Made by a program: the position numbers and the translations under genes. Source: an uncultured Paracoccaceae bacterium (GTDB lineage Bacteria; Pseudomonadota; Alphaproteobacteria; Rhodobacterales; Rhodobacteraceae). From it: a stretch of DNA of 64,000 bases. Positions 34,532 to 44,140 of the stretch are shown here, in pieces. The stretch lies in NCBI GenBank assembly GCA_947496605.1, contig CANMDF010000001.1, positions 558,001 through 622,000 on the forward strand. Direction: 5' to 3'. Position 1 is the stretch's first letter, and the number at the start of each line of letters is the position of its first letter. The notes under the pieces are model-generated. The model saw only the letters and a program-made list of their open reading frames with translations, ran no database searches and was not told the origin of the DNA.

Positions 34532-35686
34532 ATGACAAGACTCAAATGGGGCATGATTGGTGGCGGCGAAGGCAGCCAAATTGGACCAGCACATAGACTG
34601 GGCGCAGGGCTGGATAGCTTGTTCGACTTCAGCGCAGGTGCACTAGACCACCGCCCTGAATACGGCATCGATTACGGCCAGCGTTTGGGCCTTGGTGATC
34701 GCGCTTATGGCGGCTGGGAAGACATGCTAGAGGCCGAGAAAAAGCGCGATGATCGCGTCGATTTGGTGACCGTCGCGACGCCAAATTCGACCCACTTTGC
34801 GATCACTAAAGCATTTCTGGAAAACGGCTTTCACGTGCTGTGCGAAAAGCCCATGACGATGACCGTTGAAGAAGGCGAAGAGATTGTCGAAATCGCCAAG
34901 AAGACCGGCAATATCTGTGCTGTAAACTATGGTTACACAGGCTATTCTTTGGTCCGCCACATGAAGGCGATGATTGCACGCGGCGACATCGGTAAGGTCC
35001 GTTTGGTCAACGCCGAATTCGCCCATGGGCACCACGCAGATGCAACCGATGCGGATAACCCCCGCGTGCGCTGGCGCTATGATCCCGCACAGGCTGGCGT
35101 GTCTGCGCAGTTCGCTGATTGCGGTATCCACGCAATGCATATGGCCAGCTTTGTGACAGGTCAGGAAGTGACGAAATTGTCAGCAGATACAGTGTCTTGC
35201 ATCGATGTGCGCACGCTGGAAGACGACGCGATGGTAAATTTCCGCATGGATGGCGGCGCTGTTGGGCGGCTTTGGACAAGCTCTGTTGCGATTGGGCGTC
35301 AACATGGTTTGGGCATTCAGGTGTTTGGTGAAACAGGCGGTTTGCGATGGTCACAGGAACAGCCGAACCAGCTGTTCTACATGCCACTGGGCGAGCGTTT
35401 GCAGATCATCGAACGCGGTGAGGCGAACCTGTCACCCGAGGCCGACCGCACCACCCGCGTCACCATCGGCCATGCTGAGGGCATGCCGCTGGCGTTTGCT
35501 AACATCTACACAGATTTGGCCGAGGCCATTAACGCACGCAAAGAAGGCCGCACGATGGATCCAGCAGCGAACCTTTATCCGCGTGCGGAAGACGGGTTGC
35601 GGTCAATGGCTGCCGTTTATGCAGTCGCTGAATCAGGCAAAGCCGATGGCAAATGGCTGGATGCCCGCCCGCCGATGTTTAGGTAG
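34532..35686 (+). CDS. Gfo/Idh/MocA-family oxidoreductase (second in operon)
   Basis: A 384-residue oxidoreductase of the long inositol-dehydrogenase-like subgroup. The N-terminal GMIGGGEGSQIGPAHRLGAGLD (about residues 7-28) has the unusual GGEGSQIG variant of the dinucleotide loop. LCEKPMTMTVEEGEEIV (about 106-122) and FADCGIHAMHMASFVTGQEV (about 192-211) provide the catalytic Lys and His region. It probably acts on a further inositol isomer or derivative. The 3' end overlaps the lacI-type gene by 8 bases, tail to tail. Confidence 0.82.
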   Translation: MTRLKWGMIGGGEGSQIGPAHRLGAGLDSLFDFSAGALDHRPEYGIDYGQRLGLGDRAYGGWEDMLEAEKKRDDRVDLVTVATPNSTHFAITKAFLENGFHVLCEKPMTMTVEEGEEIVEIAKKTGNICAVNYGYTGYSLVRHMKAMIARGDIGKVRLVNAEFAHGHHADATDADNPRVRWRYDPAQAGVSAQFADCGIHAMHMASFVTGQEVTKLSADTVSCIDVRTLEDDAMVNFRMDGGAVGRLWTSSVAIGRQHGLGIQVFGETGGLRWSQEQPNQLFYMPLGERLQIIERGEANLSPEADRTTRVTIGHAEGMPLAFANIYTDLAEAINARKEGRTMDPAANLYPRAEDGLRSMAAVYAVAESGKADGKWLDARPPMFR

Positions 35687-36677
35687 GCAAAGGTCTGAGC
35701 GTACCACGCTCAACAATCGTACAAGCGAACAGCCGCGCCTCAGGGTAGCGGCTGTCGTCTTTAAGGGATGCTTCGATTAACTCGATGGATGAGGCGATGA
35801 TCTGCTTGATCGGGTTATGGATTGTGGTCAAGTTTATGTTCGCCCACCCCGCCATTTCCATATCGTTTAGTCCAATGATCCCAATATCTTGCGGCACATT
35901 CAGACCCGCGTCCTTGATCGCTGAGAGTGCGCCAATCGATAGCACATCATCACCGCAGAAATAGGCCTCTGCCGGTGTCGACTGCAACAAGCGCTGCATC
36001 TCACTGCGGCCGGCGTCGAAAGAGTAATTGCTGGCATAGCTGACTGTCATCTCAATGTCAGACGCCGCAATCACTTCGGCAAACCCAGCAAAACGGTCCT
36101 GCGTTGATGTCGCTGATTTCGGACCACCCAGAAACGCGACGCGCCGGTACCCGCGATCAATCAGCGTCTGCGCGGCCAAGCGTCCCGCCTCAATATTGTC
36201 GATGCCAAGCACATTAACTTTCGGGCTGGGCGATTGACGGCCAAAGGAATGCACCACAGGTACGCCTGCATCTTTGAAAGCCTCCGCAAAGGTCGCGGGC
36301 AACGTAGATGACGCGACGATTACACCATCAACAGAATAGGCCCGCAGCATACGGATTGAGTTCTCGGGGTTCACTTCATCGGTCAGGTTTACCAACAACG
36401 GGCGCAACCCGCGGGCCTGTAACCCTTTGGTAAATAGATCGAAAACTTCCAAGAAGATCGGGTTGTGAAAGTTGTTCGAGACTAATCCAATCAACTTGGT
36501 CCGGCCCGTGGTCATCGCCGAGGCCAGCGCATTAGGGCTATACCCCAGCGCATCAGCGGCCTTTTCGACCTTGGCACGGGTTTTGTCTGAGACAGACGCA
36601 CCTTCGGTATAGGTGCGCGACACAGCAGAGCGGGACACACCCGCACGTTCCGCCACATCTTTCAAAGTCACCGCCAA
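35679..36677 (-). CDS. LacI-family transcriptional repressor of the inositol locus
   Basis: A 332-residue regulator with the N-terminal helix-turn-helix VTLKDVAERAGVSRSAVSRTY (about residues 3-23), a hinge with ALGYSPNALASAMTTG and a periplasmic-binding-protein-like effector domain. It is the last gene of the iolI-ABC operon. Two copies of one palindrome with the LacI-type centre flank the locus; repression of both promoter regions with an inositol-pathway inducer is inferred. The common iol repressors are RpiR- or DeoR-type, so a LacI-type regulator here is a variation. Confidence 0.88.
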   Translation of the reverse strand: MAVTLKDVAERAGVSRSAVSRTYTEGASVSDKTRAKVEKAADALGYSPNALASAMTTGRTKLIGLVSNNFHNPIFLEVFDLFTKGLQARGLRPLLVNLTDEVNPENSIRMLRAYSVDGVIVASSTLPATFAEAFKDAGVPVVHSFGRQSPSPKVNVLGIDNIEAGRLAAQTLIDRGYRRVAFLGGPKSATSTQDRFAGFAEVIAASDIEMTVSYASNYSFDAGRSEMQRLLQSTPAEAYFCGDDVLSIGALSAIKDAGLNVPQDIGIIGLNDMEMAGWANINLTTIHNPIKQIIASSIELIEASLKDDSRYPEARLFACTIVERGTLRPLPT

Positions 36678-36689
36678 GCGCCCTGCCCC

Positions 36690-36941
36690 TTAGTTGTTGC
36701 CTGACTTCTCAGCCTCAGCTTGTGCCGCCACAGCGTCCCAGTCGGCGTTATAAAAACGATACGCTGCGATGCCTCCCAAGCCCACAAAGATCAAGCCCCA
36801 GAAGACAGCACCGTTCGAGAACTCGAAGAATGACCACAAAATAGGCACTACGACGGCCAGAACCCGTCGGTACACCGGCAGAAAGAACGGCACTTCTAGA
36901 TCAAACAGTTTCGCGCGGGGTTTGCTAGGCGGCACCTTCAT
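36690..36941 (-). CDS. Small membrane protein in the inositol ABC operon
   Basis: An 83-residue protein starting at the ATG at 36941, which lies inside the 3' end of the ATPase gene (17-base overlap). It has two hydrophobic stretches, about residues 24-42 (RRVLAVVVPILWSFFEF) and 44-60 (NGAVFWGLIFVGLGGIAAYRF), then a charged alanine-rich tail. I do not recognise a family. Its position between ATPase and repressor genes suggests it may be an accessory subunit of the transporter. Confidence 0.65.
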   Translation of the reverse strand: MKVPPSKPRAKLFDLEVPFFLPVYRRVLAVVVPILWSFFEFSNGAVFWGLIFVGLGGIAAYRFYNADWDAVAAQAEAEKSGNN

Positions 36942-37698
36942 ACTCCGCGCCCGTCTTGGCCCCGGTGATATAGGACACCACGTCGTTGCCATCGGTGTCC
37001 TCTTTGTTCAGGTTCGCCACGATCCGACCACGACGGAACACGATGATCCGGTCCACCAGATCAAACACCTGCCGCATGTTGTGCGACACAAGGATGAGGC
37101 TTTCGCCCTGCGATTTCAATGTGCGGATGATGTTCTCCACCTGTTCAGTCTCTTGCACACCCAAGGCCGCGGTCGGTTCATCCATGATCGTCAGTTTCGA
37201 CGCAAAAGTCGCAGTCCGTGCAATCGCCACACATTGGCGCTGACCGCCTGACATATTGGCGATGGTGTTTTTGATGTTGGGAATTTTCACGCCCGTCTTC
37301 ACCAAACCAGCCATTGTGTCGTCGCGCATGGCTTTGTAGTCCAGCAGGCGAAACGGACCCAACCAATCGAACTTGGTCTTTTCGCGCCCCAAAAACAGGT
37401 TGTCCGGCACGTTCAGGTCATCGGCCAACGCCAATGTTTGAAACACCGTCTCAATCCCCGCTTCACGGGCATCCAAGGGCCCCGCAAAGGACACATGTTC
37501 ACCGTCAAAAATAACGTCGCCACGTGTCCGCTGTTCAACTCCGGTGATCTGGCGCACGAAAGTCGATTTACCGGCCCCGTTGTCGCCCATGATTGCTACA
37601 TGTTCACCGCGTTTCAGTTGAAAATCAGCGTCTTCAAGCGCGTGCACACCACCGTAGTGTTTGGTCAGCCCTTTGGTTTCCAGAATGATATCTGACAT
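36925..37698 (-). CDS. Sugar/inositol ABC transporter ATP-binding protein
   Basis: A 257-residue single-domain ATPase of the carbohydrate CUT2 class. Walker A is GDNGAGKSTF (about residues 38-47), signature MSGGQRQCVAIAR (about 149-161) and Walker B LTIMDEPTAALG (about 168-179). Typical CUT2 ATPases (RbsA, MglA) have two fused domains; this one is single, as in frc-type systems, so it should work as a homodimer. It is 15 bases downstream of the permease gene. Confidence 0.9.
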   Translation of the reverse strand: MSDIILETKGLTKHYGGVHALEDADFQLKRGEHVAIMGDNGAGKSTFVRQITGVEQRTRGDVIFDGEHVSFAGPLDAREAGIETVFQTLALADDLNVPDNLFLGREKTKFDWLGPFRLLDYKAMRDDTMAGLVKTGVKIPNIKNTIANMSGGQRQCVAIARTATFASKLTIMDEPTAALGVQETEQVENIIRTLKSQGESLILVSHNMRQVFDLVDRIIVFRRGRIVANLNKEDTDGNDVVSYITGAKTGAEYEGAA

Positions 37699-37713
37699 TG
37701 CTCAGGTCCTCCC

Positions 37714-38787
37714 TTATGCCCGCGCTGCGGCGCGTTGTTGTTGCCATTGATCGAGCGCTACCGCACCCACGATGATCATCCCCAGCACCATTTCCTGATA
37801 GAATGCACCGAGGCGCAGGAAGGTAAAGCCCGAGGTAATGACACCGATGATCAGCGCACCGATGACCGTGCCGATAATCGACCCGCGTCCACCGAACAGG
37901 GACACACCGCCGATGACGGCCATCGCGATGGCTTCCAGCTCATAGGACAGTCCCATGCCGGATTGCGCGGTCAGGTTCTTAGACGTGAGGATCACGGCAG
38001 CGAGCCCCGCCAGACCACCCGCAATCATATAAACCAGCATGAGATGACGCGGCACGTTGATGCCCGACATACGTGCTGCGGCTTCATTCGATCCGATGGC
38101 GTAGGTGTGTTTGCCGTAGACCGTGTAATTCATGATGAAATGGAACAGCACGGCCAGAGATAAGAAGATGATCACAGGCATCATCCCTGCACCGATCTTG
38201 GCATAACCTTCGGTTGGGAAAGACACAGGGTTGCCAAGTGACCACCATTGAGCCACGCCGCGTGCAAACAACATCATTCCCAGCGTCGCGATGAACGGCG
38301 GAATGCGGGCGTAGGCCACAAGCAATCCGTTAATGAACCCCGCCAATGTGCCAACTGCGAGGCCCACAATAACCGGAACCACGACAGGCAGATCAAGGAA
38401 TGATGGGCCAAAGATTGCTTTGGGGTTCATTGCGCCGTTCACTTCGGCCACTTGTGCAAAGCTCATCGCGATCATGGCGGTCGCACCCACAACAGATCCT
38501 GACGATAAGTCAATGCCGGCGGTGATGATGACTTGGGTCACGCCAAGGGCAAGAATGCCGATGATCGCGACCTGAATAATAATAATCCGCAGACGTGCTT
38601 CGTTAAAGATGCTGTCAAAGCGGTCGCGCGTATCAAACAGCAGGCTTTGCTGCATGAAGATCGCACCGAGGATTTCAAAGATGACGATGATCAGGATCAG
38701 CGCGCCAAAGACGTTCAGTTCATTCGGCCAACTGCGCTTTGATTTATCGAATGTAAGGCCGCCTGTGCCTTCGCTTGCGTCTGACAT
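37714..38787 (-). CDS. Sugar/inositol ABC transporter permease (RbsC/XylH type)
   Basis: A 357-residue membrane protein with about nine or ten hydrophobic segments. The family patterns GVTQVIITAGIDLSSGSVVGATAM (about residues 82-105), FIATLGMMLFARGVAQ (about 171-186), YAIGSNEAAARMSGINV (about 235-251) and GGVSLFGGRGSIIGTVIGA (about 298-316) are those of CUT2 permeases. It lies between the binding-protein gene, from which it is separated by a strong stem-loop, and the ATPase gene. Confidence 0.92.
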   Translation of the reverse strand: MSDASEGTGGLTFDKSKRSWPNELNVFGALILIIVIFEILGAIFMQQSLLFDTRDRFDSIFNEARLRIIIIQVAIIGILALGVTQVIITAGIDLSSGSVVGATAMIAMSFAQVAEVNGAMNPKAIFGPSFLDLPVVVPVIVGLAVGTLAGFINGLLVAYARIPPFIATLGMMLFARGVAQWWSLGNPVSFPTEGYAKIGAGMMPVIIFLSLAVLFHFIMNYTVYGKHTYAIGSNEAAARMSGINVPRHLMLVYMIAGGLAGLAAVILTSKNLTAQSGMGLSYELEAIAMAVIGGVSLFGGRGSIIGTVIGALIIGVITSGFTFLRLGAFYQEMVLGMIIVGAVALDQWQQQRAAARA

Positions 38788-38815
38788 CTGCCAGCCCCCT
38801 TTTGGTGCAATAAGG

Positions 38816-38845
38816 ATTACGGGGCAGCGACAGCCGCCCCGTAAT
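38816..38845. promoter_or_regulatory. Intercistronic stem-loop after the inositol-binding-protein gene
   Basis: ATTACGGGGC (38816-38825) and GCCCCGTAAT (38836-38845) form a perfect 10-bp stem with a 10-base loop, 19 bases after the binding-protein stop (38865). No long T-run follows on the minus strand. It fits a 3' stabiliser or partial terminator that raises binding-protein level over permease. Confidence 0.7.
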
Positions 38846-38864
38846 TTAACTTAAGAACAATGGT

Positions 38865-39806
38865 TTACTGGAAGTCAGCCAGGTTTTCTGGCGTGACCAA
38901 CTTGAACGGGATAAAGACTGTCTTGTCGACTTCTTCGCCCTTAACCAGCGCCATTGCGGTTTCAATCGAACCAGCACCTTGACCTGCAAGGTCTTGGAAC
39001 ACAGTAACGTCCATGTCGCCAGCCGACATCGCCAGCAGCGCGTCGGATGTTGCGTCAACACCGCCAACAACAACGTCGTCCATGGAAATGCCAGCCGCTT
39101 TCATCGCCTGAATGGCACCCAGTGCCATTTCGTCGTTGTTACCAAAGACTGCGTCGAATTCATCACCAGAGGACAACCAGTTTGTCATCAAGTCGTTTGC
39201 TTCATCGCGCGACCAGTTTGCTGTCTGCTCATCAATGATCGTGATGAAGTTACACATGTCCATGCCAATCACATCATGGAAGTCTTTGGTGCGCTGCACA
39301 GCCGCTTGGTTCGACAGCTGACCGACCAGAACGTAAGCCTTTGCGCCGCCCGCTTTGCCTTCAGCACGCAGCTGACGACACATTTGGAACGCGGCCAATG
39401 TACCGGACTCGATCTCGTTGGATGCAACGAAGGCCTGACCTTCTGGCAAAGTGTCCATGTTGATTGGCTGACGGTTGACGTAAACCAAAGGCACGCCAGC
39501 GGCAGCGGCTGCATTCGACATCGCCTCAGTTGCGTTTGTGTCAACAGCGTTCACGATGATCGCATCAACGCCAGACGCGATGAAGTTGTTGATCTGGTCC
39601 AATTGCTTGGCCACATCATCGGTTGCGTCTTCCATTTGCAGGCTGACGTCATCGCTTGCCTCGTCAAAGGCAGTCATGCCGTTACGCATCACGGTCAGGC
39701 CGTTGTCGTCAAAACGCGCAACGGACACACCGATTTGCAGTTCTGCCATCGCAGTCGTGCCCATCATGAGCGTGGAAAGGCCAGCGGCCAATAAGATCTT
39801 CTTCAT
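38865..39806 (-). CDS. Periplasmic inositol/sugar-binding protein of ABC transporter
   Basis: A 313-residue protein of the ribose/inositol-binding (IbpA-like) class. The ATG at 39806 (GGGAGGA upstream) opens a signal peptide MKKILLAAGLSTLMMGTTAMA; a longer reading would hide this. The mature protein starts ELQIGVSVARFDDNGLTVMRNGM and contains DQINNFIASGVDAIIVNAVD (about 74-93) and FGNNDEMALGAIQAM. The genomic setting makes myo-inositol or a derivative the likely ligand. Confidence 0.88.
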   Translation of the reverse strand: MKKILLAAGLSTLMMGTTAMAELQIGVSVARFDDNGLTVMRNGMTAFDEASDDVSLQMEDATDDVAKQLDQINNFIASGVDAIIVNAVDTNATEAMSNAAAAAGVPLVYVNRQPINMDTLPEGQAFVASNEIESGTLAAFQMCRQLRAEGKAGGAKAYVLVGQLSNQAAVQRTKDFHDVIGMDMCNFITIIDEQTANWSRDEANDLMTNWLSSGDEFDAVFGNNDEMALGAIQAMKAAGISMDDVVVGGVDATSDALLAMSAGDMDVTVFQDLAGQGAGSIETAMALVKGEEVDKTVFIPFKLVTPENLADFQ

Positions 39807-39880
39807 GGTTTTCCTCCCAAGGAATGTGCCCGGCGCACGTGTTGTTAAAACCGGGACCTCTGTTCGAGGCGATTGGTTCA

Positions 39881-40708
39881 TCACGTCGCCCCTGCCGTCA
39901 CATCGGCAAGTTGAGACGCGATGAATGCGATTGATCCGGCCAAAGCAGTGGTCGGGTCTTTCATGTCGTGAATGGCGGGGGCGAAAGCCTCAAACGAGGC
40001 TGGCCCTCTATATCCTGCGGCATTTAAACGCCGGAGTTGATCAATGTTTTCAAGCCGGTCTTCAGCATTGACCAACACGCGATGATTATCCGTCATCTGG
40101 TCCACAGATGGCGCAGGATCTGTCACACCTGAGATGTGAACAATCGCTGTCAGGTCTGCATAAATGGCTGCCTCACCAGCAAGATGGTGATGAAACGTGT
40201 CATGCACGATCCCAAAACAGGCAGGCCGTGCCATGTCATCTAAGACAAATGCGACATCTTCCTTGAAACGCAATGTGCTATGCAAAAAGCCCAAAGGCTC
40301 AATCAGGCCGATCATACCAGCGTTTTCTAAGATCGGTTGCAAAGATCGCAAAGCCTGACCCAGCGCATCGCGCTGATCGGCCCGTTGTGTAACATGGTCT
40401 GAAACAGCCGGGATCAAAGCGACACCTTCCGCGCCACAGCTACGTGCTTGTTCAATCAGCGCCTCTGCGACACCCAGCTTGCTAACAGTGTTCTGGTTGA
40501 AGTCTTTCACTTCGGCCAGCGCCAAGACACGTTGGTTCTTTTGCGCTGCAAGTGCCTTTATCTGATCGGGGTGCCCACCATCGAAGAGCGGCGTTCCGAG
40601 GTCGTTGCGCAGCTCAACACCGACGCATCCTAACTGCGCTGCGATATCAAACAGCTGGCGTGTCGACGCGTGCGGCACAGTCATGTGATTTAGACCAATT
40701 GGCAGCAT
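39881..40708 (-). CDS. iolI: IolI-like inosose isomerase (TIM-barrel)
   Basis: A 275-residue xylose-isomerase-like enzyme. MLPIGLNHMTV at the start, IEPLGFLHSTL (mid-protein) and GIVHDTFHHHLAGEA with a following VHISGV resemble the 2-keto-myo-inositol isomerase IolI, whose metal ligands lie in the same positions (Glu, Asp-x-x-His, His). The ATG at 40708 is taken because GGGAGGG is upstream and because a longer reading would run through the operator. First gene of the iolI-ABC-lacI operon. Activity on D-chiro-/myo-inosose is inferred from family and context. Confidence 0.7.
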   Translation of the reverse strand: MLPIGLNHMTVPHASTRQLFDIAAQLGCVGVELRNDLGTPLFDGGHPDQIKALAAQKNQRVLALAEVKDFNQNTVSKLGVAEALIEQARSCGAEGVALIPAVSDHVTQRADQRDALGQALRSLQPILENAGMIGLIEPLGFLHSTLRFKEDVAFVLDDMARPACFGIVHDTFHHHLAGEAAIYADLTAIVHISGVTDPAPSVDQMTDNHRVLVNAEDRLENIDQLRRLNAAGYRGPASFEAFAPAIHDMKDPTTALAGSIAFIASQLADVTAGAT

Positions 40709-40763
40709 TGGATGCGCTTTACCCTCCCATAGGCAGAAACACCTTAACGCCGATTCGTATTTT

Positions 40764-40777
40764 TGCAACCGGTTGCA
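40764..40777. promoter_or_regulatory. LacI-family operator, iolI-ABC operon promoter
   Basis: TGCAACCGGTTGCA, a perfect 14-bp palindrome identical to the core of the site at 32462-32477. It lies 56 bases upstream of the iolI start with GATAAT on the upstream side of the minus strand, so a bound repressor would sit near the start of transcription. Confidence 0.72.
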
Positions 40778-40851
40778 TTATCTTTGTCACACATAGCCAG
40801 ACGCATTTTTCAAGTTGTGCCTCCGCCAATCTCTGCTCCATACTTAGCCCT

Positions 40852-42630
40852 ATGAAGCTGTCACGCCGCCGCATCTTTGGATTGGTCGCCGCCCTTGCCG
40901 TGATAATCGCGCTGGGTGCGGCGCTATGCTTTCCTGCACTTGAACGGCACTACATGCGCAAGCAGGCGGCGCAAGATGCGGTGCCTCTGAACCTTGCCGC
41001 CGAAGGATTACGTGCCGCCCTTGAACGCTACGCCCCCCTGCCCGCCTTGATCGCAGAACGCGCGGAACTAGCGCGTTTGTTGAATAACCCTGACGATGCC
41101 ACCCTACTGGCCATGGTGAACGAAGACCTGCGCCAAACGGGCGCGACGGTGAAGGCCTCTGATGTCTATCTGATGGACATTTCAGGCCGCACAATCGCAG
41201 CTGCATCTTACCGTGAACCCGGCAGCTATCTGGGCCGCAATTTCAACTATCAAAGCTACTTTACGCAGGCCTTAACTGGCGATCTGTCCAGCTTCTCAGT
41301 CTATGGCACAACGACTGGCGAACGCGGGTATTTCTACGCGGCCCCGGTTGAAGACGGTGAACGCATCGTTGGCGTTCTGGCAATCAAATTCAACATTTCG
41401 GCCTTTGAGAGCATCTGGCGGGGTGCTGATAGCGAATTCATGGTGGCGGACCGCAATGATTTTGTCTTTATGTCATCGCGCCCCGATTGGCATTTTCGGG
41501 CCAAACGTCCGCTCAGCGATGCGACATTGCGGTTGATCGCGCAGAACTTGCAATACCCGATCGACCGGATTGACCTGTTACCCATCACCGCGACGCCGCT
41601 GAATGAAGATGCCCAGCAGGTCTATATAGAAGGTGAACCGCGTGAGAGTTATGTTCTCACCTCGCTTCGCCTCAATGATCTGGATTGGACGATGTCGGCG
41701 CTATCGCCTCGCAAGCCCGCCACCTTGAACGCGTTGAACACTCTGTTGATCGCTGGCCTGTTCGCATCACTGGCCCTTGCCGCATTGCTGGCGTATCTCT
41801 TAAAGCAAGCCCGGCAATCCGAGGCACTGGCCCGTGAACAAGAAGCAAAACGCCTGTTGGAAGCCGCGGTTGCGGAGCGCACCGCTGATTTGCAAACGGC
41901 CTTGGGTGATTTGCGGCAAACCCAAACAGACCTCATTCAAGCCGGAAAGCTGTCTGCACTCGGCCAGATGTCCGCGGCGCTCAGCCATGAGTTCAATCAA
42001 CCACTTGCTGCGGTCAAATCCTATGCCGACAATGCCACTGCGTTTTTAGATCGCGACCGACTGCCAGAAGCAAAAGACAATATCTCGCGTATTTCCAAAA
42101 TGGCGGACCGTATGGCGACGATCTCTGCCCATCTGCGTAACTTTGCCCGCAGACCCCAGCAAGCGACCGGACCATTGCTGCTCAACACAGTGATCCAAGA
42201 CGCGCTGGCTGTCATAGACATGCGATTGGCGTCTGAAGGTGGGACGGTGAATTATACATCACCGACAACAGAGGTTTGGGTCACCGGCGGCCATGTCCGG
42301 CTACAACAGGTCATTGTCAACCTGATCAATAACGCGCTTGATGCAATGGAGGATCAGCCCAACCGCGTTGTAACGATGACCGTTGAAGGCACCACTTTGC
42401 ATGTGCGCGATACGGGCCACGGGATCGAGCCCGCGAAGGTTGCCAATATTTTCGATCCATTCTTTACCACCAAAGCCCCCGGCAAAGGTTTGGGGCTGGG
42501 TCTTTCGATTTCATTCAACATTGTCAGTGACTTTGGCGGCGCGTTGTCGGCCGCAAACCATCCAGATGGCGGCGCAGTGTTCTCAGTCGCACTGCAGCCC
42601 GCCACCCCCCTTGAGGTTGCAGCCCAATGA
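40852..42630 (+). CDS. dctB: DctB-type sensor histidine kinase
   Basis: A 592-residue membrane kinase. One N-terminal membrane segment (about residues 8-28), a periplasmic PAS-like sensor (about 30-290), a second segment (about 296-317), a coiled coil (about 320-362), then HisKA with [16 protein letters not shown] (phospho-acceptor H379) and a HATPase domain with [17 protein letters not shown] and [11 protein letters not shown]. This layout is that of DctB sensors of C4-dicarboxylates. I start it at the ATG at 40852, since the longer reading runs through the iolI promoter. It overlaps dctD by 4 bases. Confidence 0.88.
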   Translation: MKLSRRRIFGLVAALAVIIALGAALCFPALERHYMRKQAAQDAVPLNLAAEGLRAALERYAPLPALIAERAELARLLNNPDDATLLAMVNEDLRQTGATVKASDVYLMDISGRTIAAASYREPGSYLGRNFNYQSYFTQALTGDLSSFSVYGTTTGERGYFYAAPVEDGERIVGVLAIKFNISAFESIWRGADSEFMVADRNDFVFMSSRPDWHFRAKRPLSDATLRLIAQNLQYPIDRIDLLPITATPLNEDAQQVYIEGEPRESYVLTSLRLNDLDWTMSALSPRKPATLNALNTLLIAGLFASLALAALLAYLLKQARQSEALAREQEAKRLLEAAVAERTADLQTALGDLRQTQTDLIQAGKLSALGQMSAALSHEFNQPLAAVKSYADNATAFLDRDRLPEAKDNISRISKMADRMATISAHLRNFARRPQQATGPLLLNTVIQDALAVIDMRLASEGGTVNYTSPTTEVWVTGGHVRLQQVIVNLINNALDAMEDQPNRVVTMTVEGTTLHVRDTGHGIEPAKVANIFDPFFTTKAPGKGLGLGLSISFNIVSDFGGALSAANHPDGGAVFSVALQPATPLEVAAQ

Positions 42631-43964
42631 AACAAACCGTCCTATTCGTGGATGACGAAGAAGAACTGCGACACGCCACCGGTCAAACGCTGATGTTGGC
42701 CGATCTTCCCGCGACAATTCTTGATAAGGCCGAACTTGCCTTGGCCCAGATCAGCCGTGGATTTCCAGGTGTGCTGGTGACCGACATTCGGATGCCAGGT
42801 CATGATGGGTTGTGGCTGATGCGCAAAGCCCTTGAGGTTGATCCAGAGTTTCCAGTGATCCTTGTCACCGGTCATGGTGATGTGAACCTTGCAGTCCAAT
42901 CCATGCAGGAAGGGGCATATGATTTCATCGAAAAGCCCTTTGCCCCTGCCCGTTTGGTCACCACAATCAAACGTGCCTTGGAGAAAAGGCGACTAACGAT
43001 TGAGAACCGTGCTTTAAAGCGCGAGGTTGGTGGACGCGACAAACTTGAGGCTCGTTTGATCGGCCGCTCAGACGCCATGGTCGCTTTGCGCAAACAGGTG
43101 CGGACAATTGCTGCCACCGATGCTGACGTCTTGATTACGGGTGATACAGGTGTCGGCAAAGACGTCACAGCGCATGCTTTGCACGACCTATCGGCCCGGG
43201 GCGCCCATCCGTTCGTACATATCAACTGCGCTGCCTTGCCGGTCGATTTGGTCGAGAGCGAACTTTTCGGCCATGAAGCAGGTGCATTCCCGGGTGCGAT
43301 GCGTGCGCGATTTGGCAAGTTTGAATTTGCGCGCCAAGGCACGGTTTTTCTGGATGAGATCGACAGCCTGCCTGTCACGGTTCAAGCAAAACTGCTCCAC
43401 GCGATCCAAGAACGCCAGATCACCCGGTTAGGTGCGAATGACCCTGTAGCACTTGATATCCGGATCATTGCGGCCGCCAAGACCGATCTCGCCGCTGCTG
43501 TATCGGCAGGCACTTTCCGCGCTGATCTGCTATACCGCCTGAACGTCGTGACGCTGCATGTGCCGCCCTTGTCAGCACGCCGCGAAGATATCCCGTCGCT
43601 CTTTATCAATCTCGCGGCGCAGGCCGCAGCCAGATATTCAAAGCAGCTTGGTGATATCCCAGCTCAAGTACTGTCGCAGATGGCCACCCAAGACTGGCCC
43701 GGTAATGTGCGTGAATTGCGCAACGCGGCAGACCGTTTTGTGCTGGGGCTGGATCCGACGATGGAACCGCCGGACGGCACGTCACCAGAAACGCTTGCAA
43801 AAAAGATGGCCGCACACGAGAAATCGCTGATCCAAGCGGCTCTTACCGCCCAAGATGGCAGTCTCAAACAGACCTATGAGGCCTTGGGCCTGTCGCGAAA
43901 ATCGCTTTATGAGAAAATGCAAAAACATGGCATTGGCAAGACCGAGGGCGACGCTGGCGACTAA
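42627..43964 (+). CDS. dctD: DctD-type sigma-54-dependent response regulator
   Basis: A 445-residue activator. Receiver domain (about residues 1-120, phospho-acceptor D53 in VTDIRMPG), AAA+ domain with Walker A GDTGVGKD (172-179), the sigma-54 contact loop at 219-224 and Walker [10 protein letters not shown], then a Fis-type HTH ([20 protein letters not shown]). The contact loop reads GAFPGA rather than the usual GAFTGA. The neighbouring sigma-54 promoter in front of the TRAP transporter is the probable target. Confidence 0.9.
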   Translation: MKQTVLFVDDEEELRHATGQTLMLADLPATILDKAELALAQISRGFPGVLVTDIRMPGHDGLWLMRKALEVDPEFPVILVTGHGDVNLAVQSMQEGAYDFIEKPFAPARLVTTIKRALEKRRLTIENRALKREVGGRDKLEARLIGRSDAMVALRKQVRTIAATDADVLITGDTGVGKDVTAHALHDLSARGAHPFVHINCAALPVDLVESELFGHEAGAFPGAMRARFGKFEFARQGTVFLDEIDSLPVTVQAKLLHAIQERQITRLGANDPVALDIRIIAAAKTDLAAAVSAGTFRADLLYRLNVVTLHVPPLSARREDIPSLFINLAAQAAARYSKQLGDIPAQVLSQMATQDWPGNVRELRNAADRFVLGLDPTMEPPDGTSPETLAKKMAAHEKSLIQAALTAQDGSLKQTYEALGLSRKSLYEKMQKHGIGKTEGDAGD

Positions 43965-43966
43965 CC

Positions 43967-44018
43967 TGTCCCCTTTTCCACCCACAGATTTCACGCCTTG
44001 TCCCCTTTGCCACCCACA
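43967..44018. repeat. Two 20-bp direct repeats, candidate activator sites
   Basis: TGTCCCCTTTTCCACCCACA (43967-43986) recurs with one mismatch at 43999-44018. The 32-base period is three helical turns, so both face the same side of the DNA. The first starts 3 bases after the dctD stop and the second ends directly at the -24 element. They may bind DctD or another regulator; this position is closer to the promoter than usual for enhancer sites. Confidence 0.5.
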
Positions 44019-44033
44019 TGGCAATTTAATTGC
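44019..44033 (+). promoter_or_regulatory. Sigma-54 (-24/-12) promoter of the TRAP transporter
   Basis: TGGCAATTTAATTGC: the GG at 44020-44021 and the GC at 44032-44033 are exactly 10 bases apart, and the TGGCA and TTGC halves match the sigma-54 consensus. It lies about 150 bases upstream of the TAXI binding-protein gene and just after dctD, which encodes a sigma-54 activator. Confidence 0.72.
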
Positions 44034-44140
44034 GGGCTGTTAACGCAAACATGGTTAAGCAGTGGTTGTTTCGCCGCACGTGCTTGGTGGACACCTCTCA
44101 CACACGGCCTAACTGCACCCATAGTGCATTACGTCACGAC

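Noticed and set aside
40552..40851. N-terminal extension of DctB by 100 residues
   Set aside because: It covers the iolI 5' end and the LacI operator; the signal/anchor segment starts at the ATG at 40852.
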